Positions 1 to 13,333 of a stretch of 64,000 nucleotides of DNA are shown here, piece by piece. This DNA is from Trichoplax adhaerens (Eukaryota; Placozoa; Uniplacotomia; Trichoplacea; Trichoplacidae). A model generated the notes under the pieces. It was not told the DNA's origin. It searched no databases and was given only the letters and a program-made list of their open reading frames with translations. The stretch's first letter is position 1. Each line of letters opens with the position of its first letter. Where the stretch lies: the NCBI RefSeq assembly GCF_000150275.1, contig NW_002060949.1, positions 4,959,193-5,023,192 on the forward strand, read 5' to 3'. The translations under genes were made by a program, and so were the position numbers.

Positions 1-185
1 TTTCTCCATGCCGACGGTTTCTACAGTTTCTTATCGTTCTAAACCTATAAGATATAAGACATGACATATCCGTGATATTAATGAACTGATTTAACAATCA
101 AGAATTGGGAAATAAAACTTAGAATTAGCTAATCGTACATATAATTTTTCTATGTAAGGGATGCATTGCTTTAATTCATAATGCC

Positions 186-1926
186 TTACCATATTATACA
201 CTTGGGGATTAGGTATAATACTGCTATGGGGATGAATACAGTAGATGGATTGGAATATCGAGAGGCCAGAAAAATACCGTAATAAATAGGAAAGGCAACT
301 ATAGCAATAATTATCTCAAGTAGTGCAATAAAGCAAAAAAGAACACCTATATATAAAGTATATAATAATAACTGTTATACGAAATCACGGAAATGCGATA
401 ATTTACTACAGTACTTATTATATCATGATACAAACCTTGATTCTCATTTGATACCACGCTAGATAGTTGACCATAGATGCAAGGAAAAGTTACGCCGCCA
501 ACAGCTCCTACTGCAATAGCTAGAAGTATTATACAACGAGGATGGAATATAATCGTAAGTTTTTAACCAACTATATTTGATGAATATCAAGTAGTTATTA
601 ATTCATGACATCGCTTGCTGTAAAGTGTAAGTAATGTCAAAGGGAATCATGACGTTCGATCGTGTAAGAAATGGAGCGCTATTTGAGCAGTATTAATACA
701 GTATAGGTACATAAATGAATTACAATAATCCAAATGACATATCGTAAACATACTTCCGTATACTGTGGGATTATGCGTGGCCATGGACAAAATTCCAATT
801 TGAACGGTAAAAAAAGTCATACCAATACCAGCAATTGACATTTCCGATAAAATCTTTTTGAAGGCAAGCCAGACGACGATACCACCAATTGCAAAACTTG
901 CAGCACGATAAGTATCATATTCCAGAATTTGATCAAGGTTCCAGCACAACGGATAACCGGCGAGGTATATGTTAATTATTTCAGCAAATCCAGTGGTTGG
1001 AAACATAGTAAAGAAGAAAATTACTAGCAAGGCATAGTAATACTTTCTAGAGGCATCCTCTCCCGGTTTGTATATAGTTTTAAAAAATTTGGGAAAGTTA
1101 CGCCAAAGGTCAGGAATATGATCTTTAGCCCGTTTGATTTCATAATTCTTCGTAGCAACAACAAGATGTGCTTGTAAAAAGATCACAGTGTATATCACTG
1201 CTAATGCCAATAACACGACTGCAAAAATTAAGGGAGGTTTAAAGCCGTAGTATTTAGCCCATCTTTCCGAAGTGGTTGCAGTTATGGCTTCAGCCACGAA
1301 AATGACAAATTGGATAATTACAAAGCGTGTTGTACGGCTAATTTTCAAATCGATATCCACTACGTACGCGTAACAACTAAATAAGAACGTCGGATAATTT
1401 CCAAATAATCCAGAGATTACATTTCCAGGGATAATTGCCGCTGGTGATGCTGTGGTTGCGACGGTAAGCACGGATCCAACAGCTTGAAATAGAAATCCGG
1501 TTATACACAATACCAGGAAAATCTTTCTATTTTGATACAGGTCAGACCAAACAGAGTAAACAACAGATAATATAAGGCCAGGTAAATAGCTCGATAAGTT
1601 AATAATGGAAATCCATATAATCGGCGGCAAGGGTTTGGGAGGAGTTGATCCCGTTGGAGATGGAACTTTAGTAGGTGTGTTGTTTAAATGTCGATAGGGT
1701 AAGCAACTATTGGCAGGTCGCACAATAGTTTGAAAAACAGATGCATTTGGAGCAATTCGCAATAGAGGGTAAAAGTATGGATAAGAATCGCTTAGTTCAT
1801 TTACAGTGCCGATCGAGAAAATGACGAGAAATATGACGATAAGGATATTAACGAAAGGATACTTTCGGATTGTTAGGAGTAGATTATACTTGGATTGTTT
1901 ATAATTGTTGTTATCAGCAGCGGTAA
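186..1926 (-). CDS. SLC46-like major facilitator transporter 1 (5' end not found)
   Basis: Multi-pass membrane transporter of the major facilitator superfamily, closest in feel to the SLC46 (proton-coupled folate transporter / thymic stromal cotransporter) group. Three coding exons read at 1926-754, 519-436 (84 nt) and 346-186 (161 nt), joined in frame through donors GTATGT and GTTTGT and acceptors TTCTAG and ATATAG, stopping with TAA at 188-186. Visible motifs include SVWSDLYQNRK, matching the loop 2-3 MFS signature, the family-like GLFGNYPTFLFSCYAYVVD, and several hydrophobic helices. The large exon is open up to an acceptor-like TTTTAG at 1931-1927 but contains no usable ATG, so a short first exon must lie further upstream, and I could not place it. 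The paralogue at 8309 has the same last two exon sizes. The substrate cannot be read from sequence; folate or another organic anion is only a family guess. Confidence 0.85.
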
Positions 1927-2489
1927 CTAAAATAGTTGAGAAAAGACGAATGATTAATAGAATAGAAATTTAAAGGAACTCCTACTGTACCATCAGAGAA
2001 TATTGAAGCTCATATATAGTACAGTGTTGACTAATTGACAAAAACTCTAAAAGTGATGTTATTGTACAGTATACGGAAGATACTGTACACATAATATTCC
2101 ATATTGTCTATTACGATAGATAGTCCCCGCCATTTTGAATCAAAACTTTAAAACACTTCCTTTCAGTTGTTCTATAGTAATTGCTTCTACATAATACAGT
2201 GCATCTGTCTCGGGTATATGATCGTGCATTATACAATTATACAGTGGCGATCCTGCTCAAAAAGAAAGTAGGCCAACACACAAATATACCGCAATGCTTT
2301 GATAAATAAATACTGGTTATTGGACATAGGGAGAGCACATGATGCTCACGTTTTAATTATAATTATTTCTATTTGACGTAGCAAAGAACGAAGCTGTTGA
2401 TACCGTTATTCATTTCATATGATTTCATGATGAGGTAATCCAGTCTCATAATGTCAAGAGTATCGATGCCGTCTTATCGTCCAATCATC

Positions 2490-2825
2490 CCACTTTTTGG
2501 ACACTTTAGATAGAATGGAAGTATTTTATTTACTGCTAGTATCCACTTTGATTGTTGCTAAGGAATCAATCAGTTATAATGACTAATAAAGAAGGCAAGA
2601 GTTTATGTTGCAAATGAACTTACTATTATAGTTGTAAGTAAAGTACTAACTGTAGTAGAGAAGAACACTACAGTACTATATCACTTTTTAGACACTTTAG
2701 ACAGAAGGCAAGTATTTTATTTACTACTGGTATCTACTTTGACTGTTGTTAAGCATGCAATCACTTGTAATGGCTAGTAAAGAAGGGCAAGGGTTTAAGT
2801 TACAATTTCAAGTAAAGCACCAAAC
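2490..2825. repeat. Diverged direct duplication, two copies
   Basis: A stretch starting near 2490 (key words ACTTTTTGGACACTTTAGA, GTATTTTATTTACTGCT, AATGACTAATAAAGAAGG) recurs near 2684 with changes (ACTTTTTAGACACTTTAGA, GTATTTTATTTACTACT, AATGGCTAGTAAAGAAGG). Unit spacing is about 190 bp. No coding potential is visible. It may be an old local duplication or two copies of a short dispersed element. Confidence 0.7.
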
Positions 2826-3723
2826 TGTATACTGCAACTACTGCAATACAGAAAAATATGTTGTTTGAGTTATGCACGGTGCTGTAGAAGCATGACTGGC
2901 TTGGTGTTACATTAATTCACTACGACGTATACGACGGGGGCTGGTATGGCACTTGTGAAGTCTAAACGAGAATCAATTGACTGTTACAAGTTTAAAGGGG
3001 AAATAAACACTAATGGTGTGTAGATCAAACTACGTTTGTCTATATATATACAATGCCACCTTTTATTTCCTTTTGACACAAATCTTGCTACATTAAGATT
3101 TGCTTGTGGACTCTATTTTCAGAATCGTCATAAAGTGTCAAATTGAGCTAGTGAAATACTCGAAGGACGAAGTAAGTAGGTATCTGCAAAAGGACTACAT
3201 GGCCTCATTTTACTGCTGATACAGAAATATGCTTCATGAATCAATGTACTAATGATCTAACGTAAGTGAAAATCATTTCAAGCCCTTTCTCATATCCAAT
3301 TTATCTGCTATAAAAATATTTTCAATTTTAGACTGGTAGTATAGATGATCAGGTATCAGGCATAGCATTTTTTCCATTCTTGATGACGAAAACATTGTAC
3401 ACTTACTGTACAGTAGACTGTGTACACTGTACAGTCGTAGTAGGCCATATTCAACGAGATACAGTAAGTCATTTACCTGCAGGTAATTCGGTAGCTGTTT
3501 CTTCCATATTGATCTCTAATGCTTTCTTGCTTCACCTATTAGCTAGAAAGTTTACTAAAAGTGTAGTTTAATTTGAATAATAATTAATTTCCAACCAATT
3601 TTGCTGACAATTTCTTTCGCTAAATCCCTCGTCCAACTACTACAACAGTAGACATCAGCCAACAGTCCGGAATTAGAGTACTAACCAACCAAACGCAATT
3701 GAGATTCTGGTTGATACAATACC

Positions 3724-3776
3724 TACGGTACGGTACGGCGCGATACGGCACGGAACGGTGCGATACGGTACGGTAC
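3724..3776. repeat. TACGG pentamer microsatellite
   Basis: Run of imperfect TACGG / CACGG / CGATACGG units, much richer in GC than its surroundings. The unit length of 5 is the same as that of the GTACW palindromic repeats elsewhere in the window. Confidence 0.75.
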
Positions 3777-4184
3777 ACTAGAATAGTACTATAACGTACT
3801 GTACTTGCTGGTTATATCTTTGAGCTGGTCATTTATTCATTACGCTACTGTACACTGTACAGATCATAAGTACAGATTTGATAGAGTTGGAAGAGAAAAG
3901 GGGTTGTACAAAAAAACTCTACAGGATAGATGACCAAGCAAATCACGTGCTTAGACAATGACTCTAGCCTTGTCTAGCTCAGCCCCATACAGTACGTGGC
4001 GTAGTGAAAGTGAGCATCCCCCATACAGTACATGCTACAACGTAGCACTGTATCAACCACATCGGTACAGTACTGCGTCATGTTTTGTACGCCACAGTAC
4101 ATTACTGTAGGACACTGCACTGTGCACTCTACGCCTTCCATTGTTTCGACTCCACTAGATTGACTAAGAGACTTTCCATCCAAA

Positions 4185-4220
4185 TAAAGAAATAAATAAA
4201 TAAATAAATAATAATAAAAG
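4185..4220. repeat. AAAT-type microsatellite
   Basis: Tandem AAAT/AAT units. Simple-sequence repeat, no gene. Confidence 0.8.
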
Positions 4221-4904
4221 GAAATTCCCCCAAATACTCGTACATTATACGGGAAGAGTAAATAAATAAGTAAAAGCCATCCTATTTCTTCATTAGATCA
4301 TTATCAGACGATCTCATCAGCTTGTAAATTAAAGGATACTGGTGTTCAGCACTCACTATACACTGTACTGTCTTGCTTACTGGACTAGCGTAACAATAAT
4401 TGATCCTTGATCCAGTAGTTTGGATGTTGTGTAAGTAAAAAAAAAAAGGGCGCACTGCCTCCGACATCGTTGCAACGGACTTCAACGAAACTGCTATCCT
4501 ACCACTGCATACTTGGCAGCCAACAACAAAGTAGTCAGTGAAATACAGATTCAAAATAGACGCGATCCTTATTGATTATTGGACTACTTGTTCAAGCAGC
4601 AGACGAAATACGGAAAAGTGAATACAGTAATTTGTTATAAAATAAATAAAGAATGATGCTTAATATTGATCCTCAATAGGAGGAATCAATCCTGGTGATA
4701 GCATGCATCTCTCTGACGCCACTCTTGGCTTTGTTGCATTCAATGTGCAACTCTTGAATTATTTTATTTTGATTGTATTTTACGTCGTATGCTTAGTGTT
4801 GTCTTGCTAGCTATCTATTTCAAGTCATTTTTCACCCTTGTAAATAGGTAGAAAACCCGCACCCATCCATTGAACATCTCAAGTCCTGTACAAAAGCTAC
4901 CAAA

Positions 4905-4944
4905 ATGAATGATTTTGTCGAAGAGGATGAAGTTGAAATTGCAG
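4905..4944 (+). CDS. Possible orphan first coding exon (13 codons)
   Basis: ATG in the context CCAAAATGA opens a short acidic stretch, MNDFVEEDEVEIA, followed directly by G|GTAAAC, a good splice donor. It looks like a typical first exon with a short coding start. I found no convincing continuation exon on the plus strand before the transporter that starts at 8309, so it may belong to a gene whose other exons are too small to recognise, or it may be chance. Confidence 0.3.
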
Positions 4945-7900
4945 GTAAACCACTTGATCCATCAATCTTAACATGAATCGACGTATGCGTTTACTTTGAT
5001 CAATTGTACGATAGAATCGTAACGTGAAGAAAACGTAAAACTCGTATCGTAGTAAATTGCACGGAAAGATACCAATAAAGGAGAGAATTTTTTGCTATTC
5101 AATTTTCCGACTGAATTACATGGACAGGAGACATCTTACAGAAGTACACGTAACAGTCGTAATAGCTTTACAAGTTTGAGCAATACAATGCGATACTGTC
5201 AACGTAAAGCTTATATATTATAATAAGCTAAAAGCAGTTGAGTTGCAGTATTCTATTTTCTCTGAATTATTCTATCAGTTCCTTGAGTTCGATATTGATG
5301 TATATACTAGTGGGATTTGTCGCAGAAGTACTCACGATAAAATAAGTCTAGCTAAAGATAGTGAATGCATTTGTACAGTACTTTATTATCGAACAGATAA
5401 TACAGTATGGAATTTGCAGGATCTGTATAGTGCAGTCCCCCCAAATAGCTTAAGATTAATAAGATTGGTAATTGAATAGACAAACTAATCTAGGTAATAA
5501 AGATTTACAAAATGTTAAAGTTGCTATTATACGTATTATTGTAAAGATATTTTTGATCACAGTTACCATAAACTCTTATTGATTTGACAAATAAGCAATG
5601 ATGTGCTAAAAAGAGTCGATGACTGTTCCATATTCACCAAATTGCTATGGTAGCCATGTGGTAACGTTAATTAGGTTTTATCTTAACGTAAATCATGTAT
5701 CCATAATTTGCGTTGCAATGACAGTCAATGTCTAGATCGGGTCCCGTCCCGCTTGGCAAAGAATTAGTGACAATCGACATTCGGGCTTGTAATGACAACG
5801 ACATTTTACCATGACAGTGTACTGATAGTCATCATCAAGAAATAATCGCCTAAGCGATCTGTGAATATTTTCAATTTACAATTTGACGATACCATGTGCT
5901 ATCGTTTGGTAAATTACGTAAATAGTGTGTTTCGTGATTTCCCTTGCAGTGCCAATGACGATGACATTTATGATTGTACTGTATGTACTGTAGCGATTAT
6001 TAAGAAATAAACGCGTTGGCACGAGATCTGTTAATCGTTTTACAGCTTGCCATAGTGTTCTGTTCTTACTTCATTATTGCTACTACTTATAGTTATTATT
6101 GACAGTAGGATGCTAGCGTAATTTACTGACCTCTGATACTACGAATATTATACAGTATAGTGGATAATTAATCAATGACCATCAACCACAGCGTTAGTAA
6201 GCTGTGCATGTACAGTATAATGTACAGCAATGCAGTCTAAGAAGCTCTTAATGCGCCGTAGATGGTAGACGTTAATTGTAGATGACATCATAAATCCACT
6301 GATGGTCATGGTGGCTTTTATTTCTATGAAATCAAACTAATTTATGATGTCATAAATTAAGGTACTAAGTTTAGATACTTTGCCTATTTTTCTCCTCCGA
6401 TCATATGACTGGCAGTATTGTGTTGGTAGACATACGAGCACGTATGCTTCTATTTTTCCCCAGTGGCCAATGATTGCAAATTCACGAAGTGGTTAATACC
6501 TTTATTTAATAATAAGTCAATAAATAATAGTAATAAAATATTGCATTTCATACCACTACGATTTGCTCCATACAATTTAATAGCCATGTTAACATGCGTA
6601 TAATGGCGATACGATTATGCTCTAAATCCTAAAATCTCATGCGTTGACTTGCTACTTTTTAGTCAAAGTCAATACGCGTATGCTCGTAGGTACAGTATAG
6701 TAAAACATAATCGTGTTTATTGATTAGTTTTGCGTCATGTAGAATTGAATCCTAACGTATGGTCCGTAATCAGTCTATGAGATTGATCCAAAACACGTTT
6801 TAAGAGTCTTCGTATTGTGGACAAAATTTCATGGGTTATACTGTAAATACAAATTAGACAACTAGTACTGTAAATATTCTGAATCTAGTTGTCACGAAGG
6901 TTTAAAACTTGATTTGTTCTTACGAACGTATCATATGTCGTCCTAAGCTTATTGATTAAAACATGTAGTACAGTATGCGTAGTAACAGGCTACCGGAATG
7001 GAATTACCTACTAATGGTGTATTAAATAAGATGTTTCACTTTTTAACGTATTTTTTATTCGTCAATATACAATATGTAATAAGTATTGTAATTAATAATA
7101 TTGCTTCTCCCTCAGCTTTGATTGTTCAACTGCATTAATGAAGTACTTAATACAAAAAATACATGAAATTGAAGTGATAGATTGATTGATACGATCAAAA
7201 ATTGGGGGCAAACTGCTTTACAATGATTGTAGCTATGAATAGCAACAGTTTACAGCTATAACAAAGTGCTGACATGGACACAGAGGTCTATGGTATAGGT
7301 ACAAGCAAGCATGGGCTACTGCAATCTCCTGTTATTATCCATCTTGATTCTGTACAATTTAGAAAAATAGACAATATAAGAAAGGGAGTGATACAAATGC
7401 CAACTGAGCTAATATGCCTTGGTATTTGCGTGCATATGCATACACATTCTACAGTGCACAATGCTTTAATTCGTAAAGAAATGCGTAGTATACAAAATAA
7501 TAACATAGAATATTACAACGTAGACTGTATAGTATATTAATGGTAATAGCTAGTCGCACACCATAAGGTACTTAAAACAGAACTCAAGTAATTATATATA
7601 ATTGAATATATTACTTTTCTCTACGTCAATTTCTACAAATTGACGAGCTCACTACCTCAAGTGCTACCGACTATCACAACCATTGAAACTATAACTTCGT
7701 GGGAAAGATTGCTCGTGGCGAATTAGATAAAGCTATATTACACTTTGATTGAAGTGATTCTACTTTTGGCTACCTTTTGTAATACTCATTTTTTACGGTC
7801 TAAAGCAAAATACTTCAATCAAAATTTTACAGCACTACAATTTTGCTAATAGATAAAGTGCTGTACGAGTATATGTATCTATTATATAGTTACTGCTAAG

Positions 7901-8308
7901 GATTATTACAGAGTGTTTAATTTTAAATTTATAAACTAACTTCAATCTTGCTAATTGCACAAATCTGCTTAATTTTAGACTGTAAAATTTAGATTTTAAA
8001 TTGTCGGACCTACTTATTAACTATAGACAGTTTGTATAGCTGTAGTGAATAACAGTTACAAGAGTCGTCTAGGTCAATTAGTTCAAAAAAGCTTGAAAGC
8101 TTTTAGTGTCTATCTACACGTATTGCATCTCTTTTTTCAGTTTGAAGGCTAAAGCTTCTTGATGCTATAGGTGATACTAGTTTGTATCTAGACGGATTAA
8201 TTATAATAGCTAATATTGTTTTTACAATCGTACGGTAGTTATAGGAATACGGTTTTAGTTATCTAAAATTAGCATAAATCGTTTCTTACTTGAAATTAAT
8301 CAATTAGC

Positions 8309-10620
8309 ATGGATGAGACGGCTAAACCAGTAAGTGAAGAATTGGATGATTTATTCGTAGGTAGTGGCAATACCAAATCCAGGTTTTCCATTCCTATACT
8401 ACGTCGCTACGTTTCACATATTGAAGTCGTAATATTCCTAGTATTTCTCGGCTACGGAATAGGCAACGAATTGTCTACCTCTTATCCAATTTTTTACAAT
8501 ACTTTAAAAAACTCACCAAATGCTTCGATATTTACTGGTCGCAATTCCAGCTATTGCATCCCCTATGGCCTATTACCTAAACCCAATATCACGAACAAAC
8601 CGTCTTCGCAGCATCATGAGCTATCACCAGTTGTTTGGATCGCTATTGTTAATTCAGTATACATTCTTCCGTCTGCTTTCTTCTCCATAATTTACTCTGT
8701 TTGGTCTGATCAGTACCGGAGTCGAAGGACCTTCTTAATAATGTCCATGACCGGTATTTTTATACAAATCATCGGTTATATCATTACTATCGCAACAATT
8801 TCGTCCCCAGCCGGCTTTATCGTTGGTAATGTGATGTCTGGAATATTTGGCGGCTATCCCACATTCATATTTTGCTGCTACGCTTACGTGGTAGATCTTA
8901 ATAGCCAAAGTTCTCGTACATCTCGTTTCGTTTATATTCAGCTAGCTCAGCTACTCACTCAAGGCATCGCTACAATTGTAGGTGAGCAATGGGCAAAATA
9001 CTACGGTTTTATTCCTCCTCTCGCACTATCTGCTGTAGTTGTAGCTTTAGCTATCTTCTACGTTTGGTATTTGTTGGAAGCGCCAAATGTCAAAGCCAGC
9101 ATTTATGACATGAAACGGACAAGAGAATACGCCGCCGATATTTCTAAAAATATCGCCTTTTTCTTTAAGACCATCTTTAAATCTCGTGATAATAAAGTGC
9201 ATTATTGCTTGATATGGGTTATTATTTCATTCGTATTACTTTCCGTGATTGGTTTTTTTGAAACGATTAACCTCTATCTATCCGGTTATCCGTATTGCTG
9301 GTCTATCGATAAAGTATTAATATATGATTGTGGACGAGAAATAGCTATGGGAGCAGGAGCAGTTATTGGCTGGTTACTGTTTAAAGGCTGCTTTACTGAA
9401 TTGACAATAGCTGGTATTGGAATTACGTTTATGATTATGGAAACGATCATGATATCTGTGACGACCAGTAGCTCGGTACTATTTGGATGTAAGTGCTATT
9501 ACCATTTATTTAGTCGATACATTTTATCACTTATAACACTACTGTGCATTTAGTTGTGCTGTGCCTAATTTAAGAAATTATAATAACGCAGTTGTTGATC
9601 ATGTACGGGTAGAAAGATTTACCCAAATACCATGAACGTAATATCCAATGTATCTCGCAATTATATTGTATTGCATTCACCTATTACTAAATGAACAGGT
9701 CGTAATTTTTGTACTCCTATTATTAATCTTTGCAACTATCCTACAGATATTAAAATCGAGTATATCGTTAATTTAATGTCAGCTTAAGTTAATATTCAAT
9801 TATACATTGCACGGTCTGCCAGAGTAGCATTTTTCTTACCAAATGTTGCTTCATATGTCTATGCCTAATTCAAGTATGGTTATAGAATATTCTATCATTG
9901 GCTAAAATATTAAATGAGATTCCTAAATCGCATCTTTATCTTTTCAATTATATCCAGCAATTGGTGTTGGAGCAATAGGAGGAGTTACCCTTCCTTGCTT
10001 GCTTAGCATTTTATCTAGGCTTGTTAGTGAAGACGAACAAGGTAAACGTTTCACGTTCGCCATGTTTTATTATCATGCTCGCAGTGATGATACGGCGACT
10101 AAACTAGTCAATATTACGATCGATAATCATCAAACTTATAACTTTAAAATCATACTGACGAGATGTCTTCATAAGCCCTTATCGTAATAGAAAGAAGTAT
10201 ACAATTATTTGAGTAGCGAGCAATTGCAATAGTTTTAGTAATAGCGAGTTATTCTATTGCTGCCAATATTCTATCATCTCAATACGTTTAAGCTCAATAT
10301 ATTGCATTACTAAATAGTTATAGCAAGTTCATAACGTCACCGATAACATCGTAATAATTCTCATGATCTTGATATTCTAATCAATTCACGATAGTAACAT
10401 CTACTCATACTTGCCCCAATTTAACTGATTAGATTTGTAATATTATAAAATTATTTTAGGAATCCTGTTCTGTTTTGCTGGCCTTCTTCAATTAATCATT
10501 GCTATAATTGGATTGCCAACCTTCCTCGGAATATTTATGGCAAGCCGTGTAGTAAACCCTGCGATGGTTTTTATCGTCATGACTGCGATACTCGTAGTCC
10601 CTAAAGTTATCGTTTGGTAA
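8309..10620 (+). CDS. SLC46-like major facilitator transporter 2
   Basis: Complete 474-residue multi-pass transporter, paralogous to the gene at 186-1926. Exons are 8309-9488, 9958-10041 (84 nt) and 10460-10620 (161 nt), with donors GTAAGT and GTAAAC and acceptors TATCCAG and TTTTAG. The cytosolic N-terminus (about 40 residues) starts MDETAKPVSEELDD. It is followed by helix 1, an extracellular loop with N-glycosylation sites (NAS, NSS, NIT), and the MFS loop signature SVWSDQYRSRR near residue 135. Family-like GIFGGYPTFIFCCYAYVVD follows, and the last helix exon ends KVIVW. The start is the first ATG of a long open exon. Its two intron positions and both small exon lengths equal those of the neighbour, proving common descent. 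Substrate is unknown; the SLC46 label rests on motif resemblance, and another MFS family is possible. Confidence 0.88.
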
Positions 10621-12433
10621 TGAAAAGCCTGATTTATGATCAATATTATAAAAGTGTGATTGTTGTCCTTACCTTATAAACATTGTTTTATCCTTAACTA
10701 TAATTTCTAATATAACCGCATTTATTCAATTGTTGAGCATGCCGATTTCCATTAAAATACTTTGTTGATCGTCCACATACCGTTAATAATCATAGTTTAA
10801 TTTTAGTTTTCTATTTTTCTAGGGTACTGTCTTTCCGTGAATGCAGACAGACAAGAGAATAAATAATTCGAAGTACCGAGGCCTGATATTACAGTACCTT
10901 TGTTGTTCACTACACCGTTGATTATTTATTTATCCTATGGGCATGAATAGTTTAGAAAGCTCTGAATATTTGTACCATGTTTGCGGTTTAAGAATCGGAA
11001 GGGGTACATTGATCTTCTTTCTCGCAAATCTAATCATAACCGGCTGTTTGAAAATCATAGCCATTACAATTAACTTCTCCCATGAAAATCTAACCTTAAG
11101 CATAAATCATGATACATGCACACATAAACAGTATGATTATTGTAGCGTTTGAGTTAGTTTGGCTTATACATCTATAAATCCCCACAGCTCGAATTAATTG
11201 CATTGTAATCATTTATACGTCACCTTGCTCATGTCTCTTGATAAATCAGTACGACTATCTGTACAATGAATTGAGGCATGGACTGGACTAAAGTAAAATT
11301 ATGTGGTAATTTGACTTTTGCACTTCATGCAATCCTATCTTATGTGCGTTAGAACTTGTTCAATTATAATTATGTTGAATCGCTTTGTAATATTAATATA
11401 ATTATACTGTAATATTTGTTGTAATATCAAGGCCAATTCGTAATAATTATTAATAAATAATAACCTTAGTGGATGCATATATTCATGAAGAATTTGTAGC
11501 ATAACGTTTAGAATGAATATCGCCAGTCACTGACTTCTGACTAACACTTAAGCAATCTGCAATACGCGAAAGTGTACCTAGATACTGTAGCATGTTCATG
11601 AGCTATCCAATGATGTATAATTATTTTTTTTACCGAGTCTAATAAAACGTTGACAGTAAAAGTATCTACGATCTTGTCACTATATTTCCACAGTAGTAAA
11701 ATTATCCAATGGTGTGAACAAGTTTCGACTTAGAGGGCTTTCAAAAGGAAAAGATAGTGTTATTGCAGTAGTTTGCAGAAAGGTAATCGGTTCACCAATG
11801 TTACTACTGTACACACTGATTCTAAACCTCATATATAAGAAGCATGACTGCTAGGGTAGCAGGTACAAATATCGTTCTTTATCTAATTAATATTATTTAC
11901 CCTTGACAGCAATGGCGATGTGCTTTAAAGTGATGTACATGTACTTTAATGTCTGGGAATCAGCATAGAATCGTACGTAAGTGGCGAATCTCTATCACGT
12001 AGCAGCGAAGGTGAAAATCTAAATATGATTACGTACTATGCGCAGTAATCAGCCACTAGAGCTCTAATGCTCAATAACAGCAAGCACCTAAATAGTTTAG
12101 TAAATATAATTTCATGTACATCAAGCAGCCTACTAGACTAAATGATACAAATTTTGAATTTCACCCTGAAGCTACTTGCTAATGCGTATGTCTAACTATA
12201 TCAGTTTCAAGGATGAATTTGTAGAACTGCAAACTATGTATATGTAACCTATCGCATAAGAATATCAAACTCTATCCTAAGCTGAAAGAGGATAAAATGC
12301 TTGCAATTTGTATCGATGTCAAATACGGTATTTCTTGTAATTTGGCACAAGATTACGTTAAATCAAGTTTTTATTTTAACATTGGAACTGACAGGTGTAG
12401 TAAATTTACAGAAGAGAATTTAATCCCAAGAAA
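10621..12433. other. Tail-to-tail intergenic region
   Basis: Holds the 3' ends of transporter 2 (plus) and RPLP2 (minus). AT-rich with no recognisable gene. The open frame 10937-11152 shows no protein features. Only isolated GTACW motifs are present, for example near 11808. Confidence 0.6.
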
Positions 12434-12867
12434 TTAATCGAATAAGCCGAAGCCCATGTCATCGTCAGATTCTTCTTCTTCTTCCTTCTCAGCTGGTTTT
12501 TCTTCCTTTTCTGCTTCAGGGGCAGCACCACCTCCAGCCGATGCACCAGCACCTACAAATAATTGTAAAAGTACAAATTAAACTATTAGCCGATATTGGA
12601 ATTGATCGATCGAAATCATCGCTTAAGCATGGAAATTCTTGGTATACCTGATGAGACAGCACCTCCAGATGGAACAGATGCTAATTTTGAAAGACCCCCT
12701 TTGATCACCTCATCTACATCTTTACCTTCTAGTTCAGAGATTACTTTACTTAATCTTTCACTATCAACATCGATACCAACGCTGCCTAAAATACTTTCAA
12801 TATCCGATGCACTAGGTGAATCGTTGCCACCAAGTCGTGCTAACAAGTATGCACTCACGTATCTCAT
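12434..12867 (-). CDS. RPLP2: 60S acidic ribosomal protein P2
   Basis: Stalk protein of the large ribosomal subunit that recruits and stimulates GTPase elongation factors as a P1/P2 dimer on P0. Two coding exons, 12867-12648 and 12552-12434, join through donor G|GTATAC and acceptor TTTGTAG to give 112 residues, the usual size. The N-terminus [16 protein letters not shown] is the dimerisation region. An Ala/Gly hinge ([14 protein letters not shown]) and an acidic tail follow, and the protein ends in [11 protein letters not shown], the conserved stalk C-terminus that binds factors. The ATG directly follows an acceptor-like GATAG, so a 5' untranslated exon further upstream is likely. P2 rather than P1 is chosen from the MRYVxAYLL start. 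Confidence 0.97.
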
Positions 12868-13333
12868 CTATCAACAGAAATCCATCAATAACTATAAGAA
12901 AAACGAAACGATTTACCAATAACAGCGTAGACCGACTCCAATGACTAACTCTATTACTATCAAAGAGTGGGTGAATTCAATTTTACGCCATCAAACTGAC
13001 TACGCTATCAAGGCTACTTTTAGGTATAGCGCCATCTTCCACTAGTGTAATCTTTGAAATGACTCTAAAATGATCCTTATCAATCAATTACTATCCTATT
13101 TTGTACCATTTAGCCTTATTTTATTTCTATCTAGGTAATTTTACCAGTTTTTTTACCGTTATAAGCTGTAAACTAACTTATTTTAAGGGCAAGAAACTTA
13201 CTTTTCTCGAGGTTGTACACGCCGTAAATGTCGTAGTGTCAAAAGAGGATGAAGCTTCGTCACAACGTGGTTTTATGACCGTCAGGCACCGCGGTCGGTG
13301 AGTCTTGTTCAACAACCATGGTGCAAACCATAC

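Larger units (their letters stand above)
1927..8308. other. Head-to-head intergenic region between two SLC46-like genes
   Basis: About 6.4 kb between the 5' sides of the two transporter genes. It holds a diverged direct duplication (2490-2825), a TACGG microsatellite (3724-3776), an AAAT-type microsatellite (near 4185-4220), scattered GTACW palindromes (near 3395-3435, 3845-3860 and 4020-4130), and one possible coding first exon at 4905-4944. The longer open frames here (for example 5243-5479 and 7274-7540) have no recognisable protein features. The missing first exon of the transporter at 186-1926 should lie in this stretch on the minus strand. Confidence 0.6.

Noticed and set aside
5243-5479. 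78-codon open frame
   Set aside because: No recognisable features and weak composition bias; surrounded by non-coding AT-rich DNA.
5790-6050. Apparent second duplication (ATGACAACGACATTT... and ATGACGATGACATTT... about 160 bp apart)
   Set aside because: Similarity is limited to short AT-rich words and could be chance; not strong enough to list as a repeat.
12596-12922. Plus-strand frame of 108 codons over RPLP2
   Set aside because: Antisense shadow of the RPLP2 exon, whose minus-strand protein is unmistakable.
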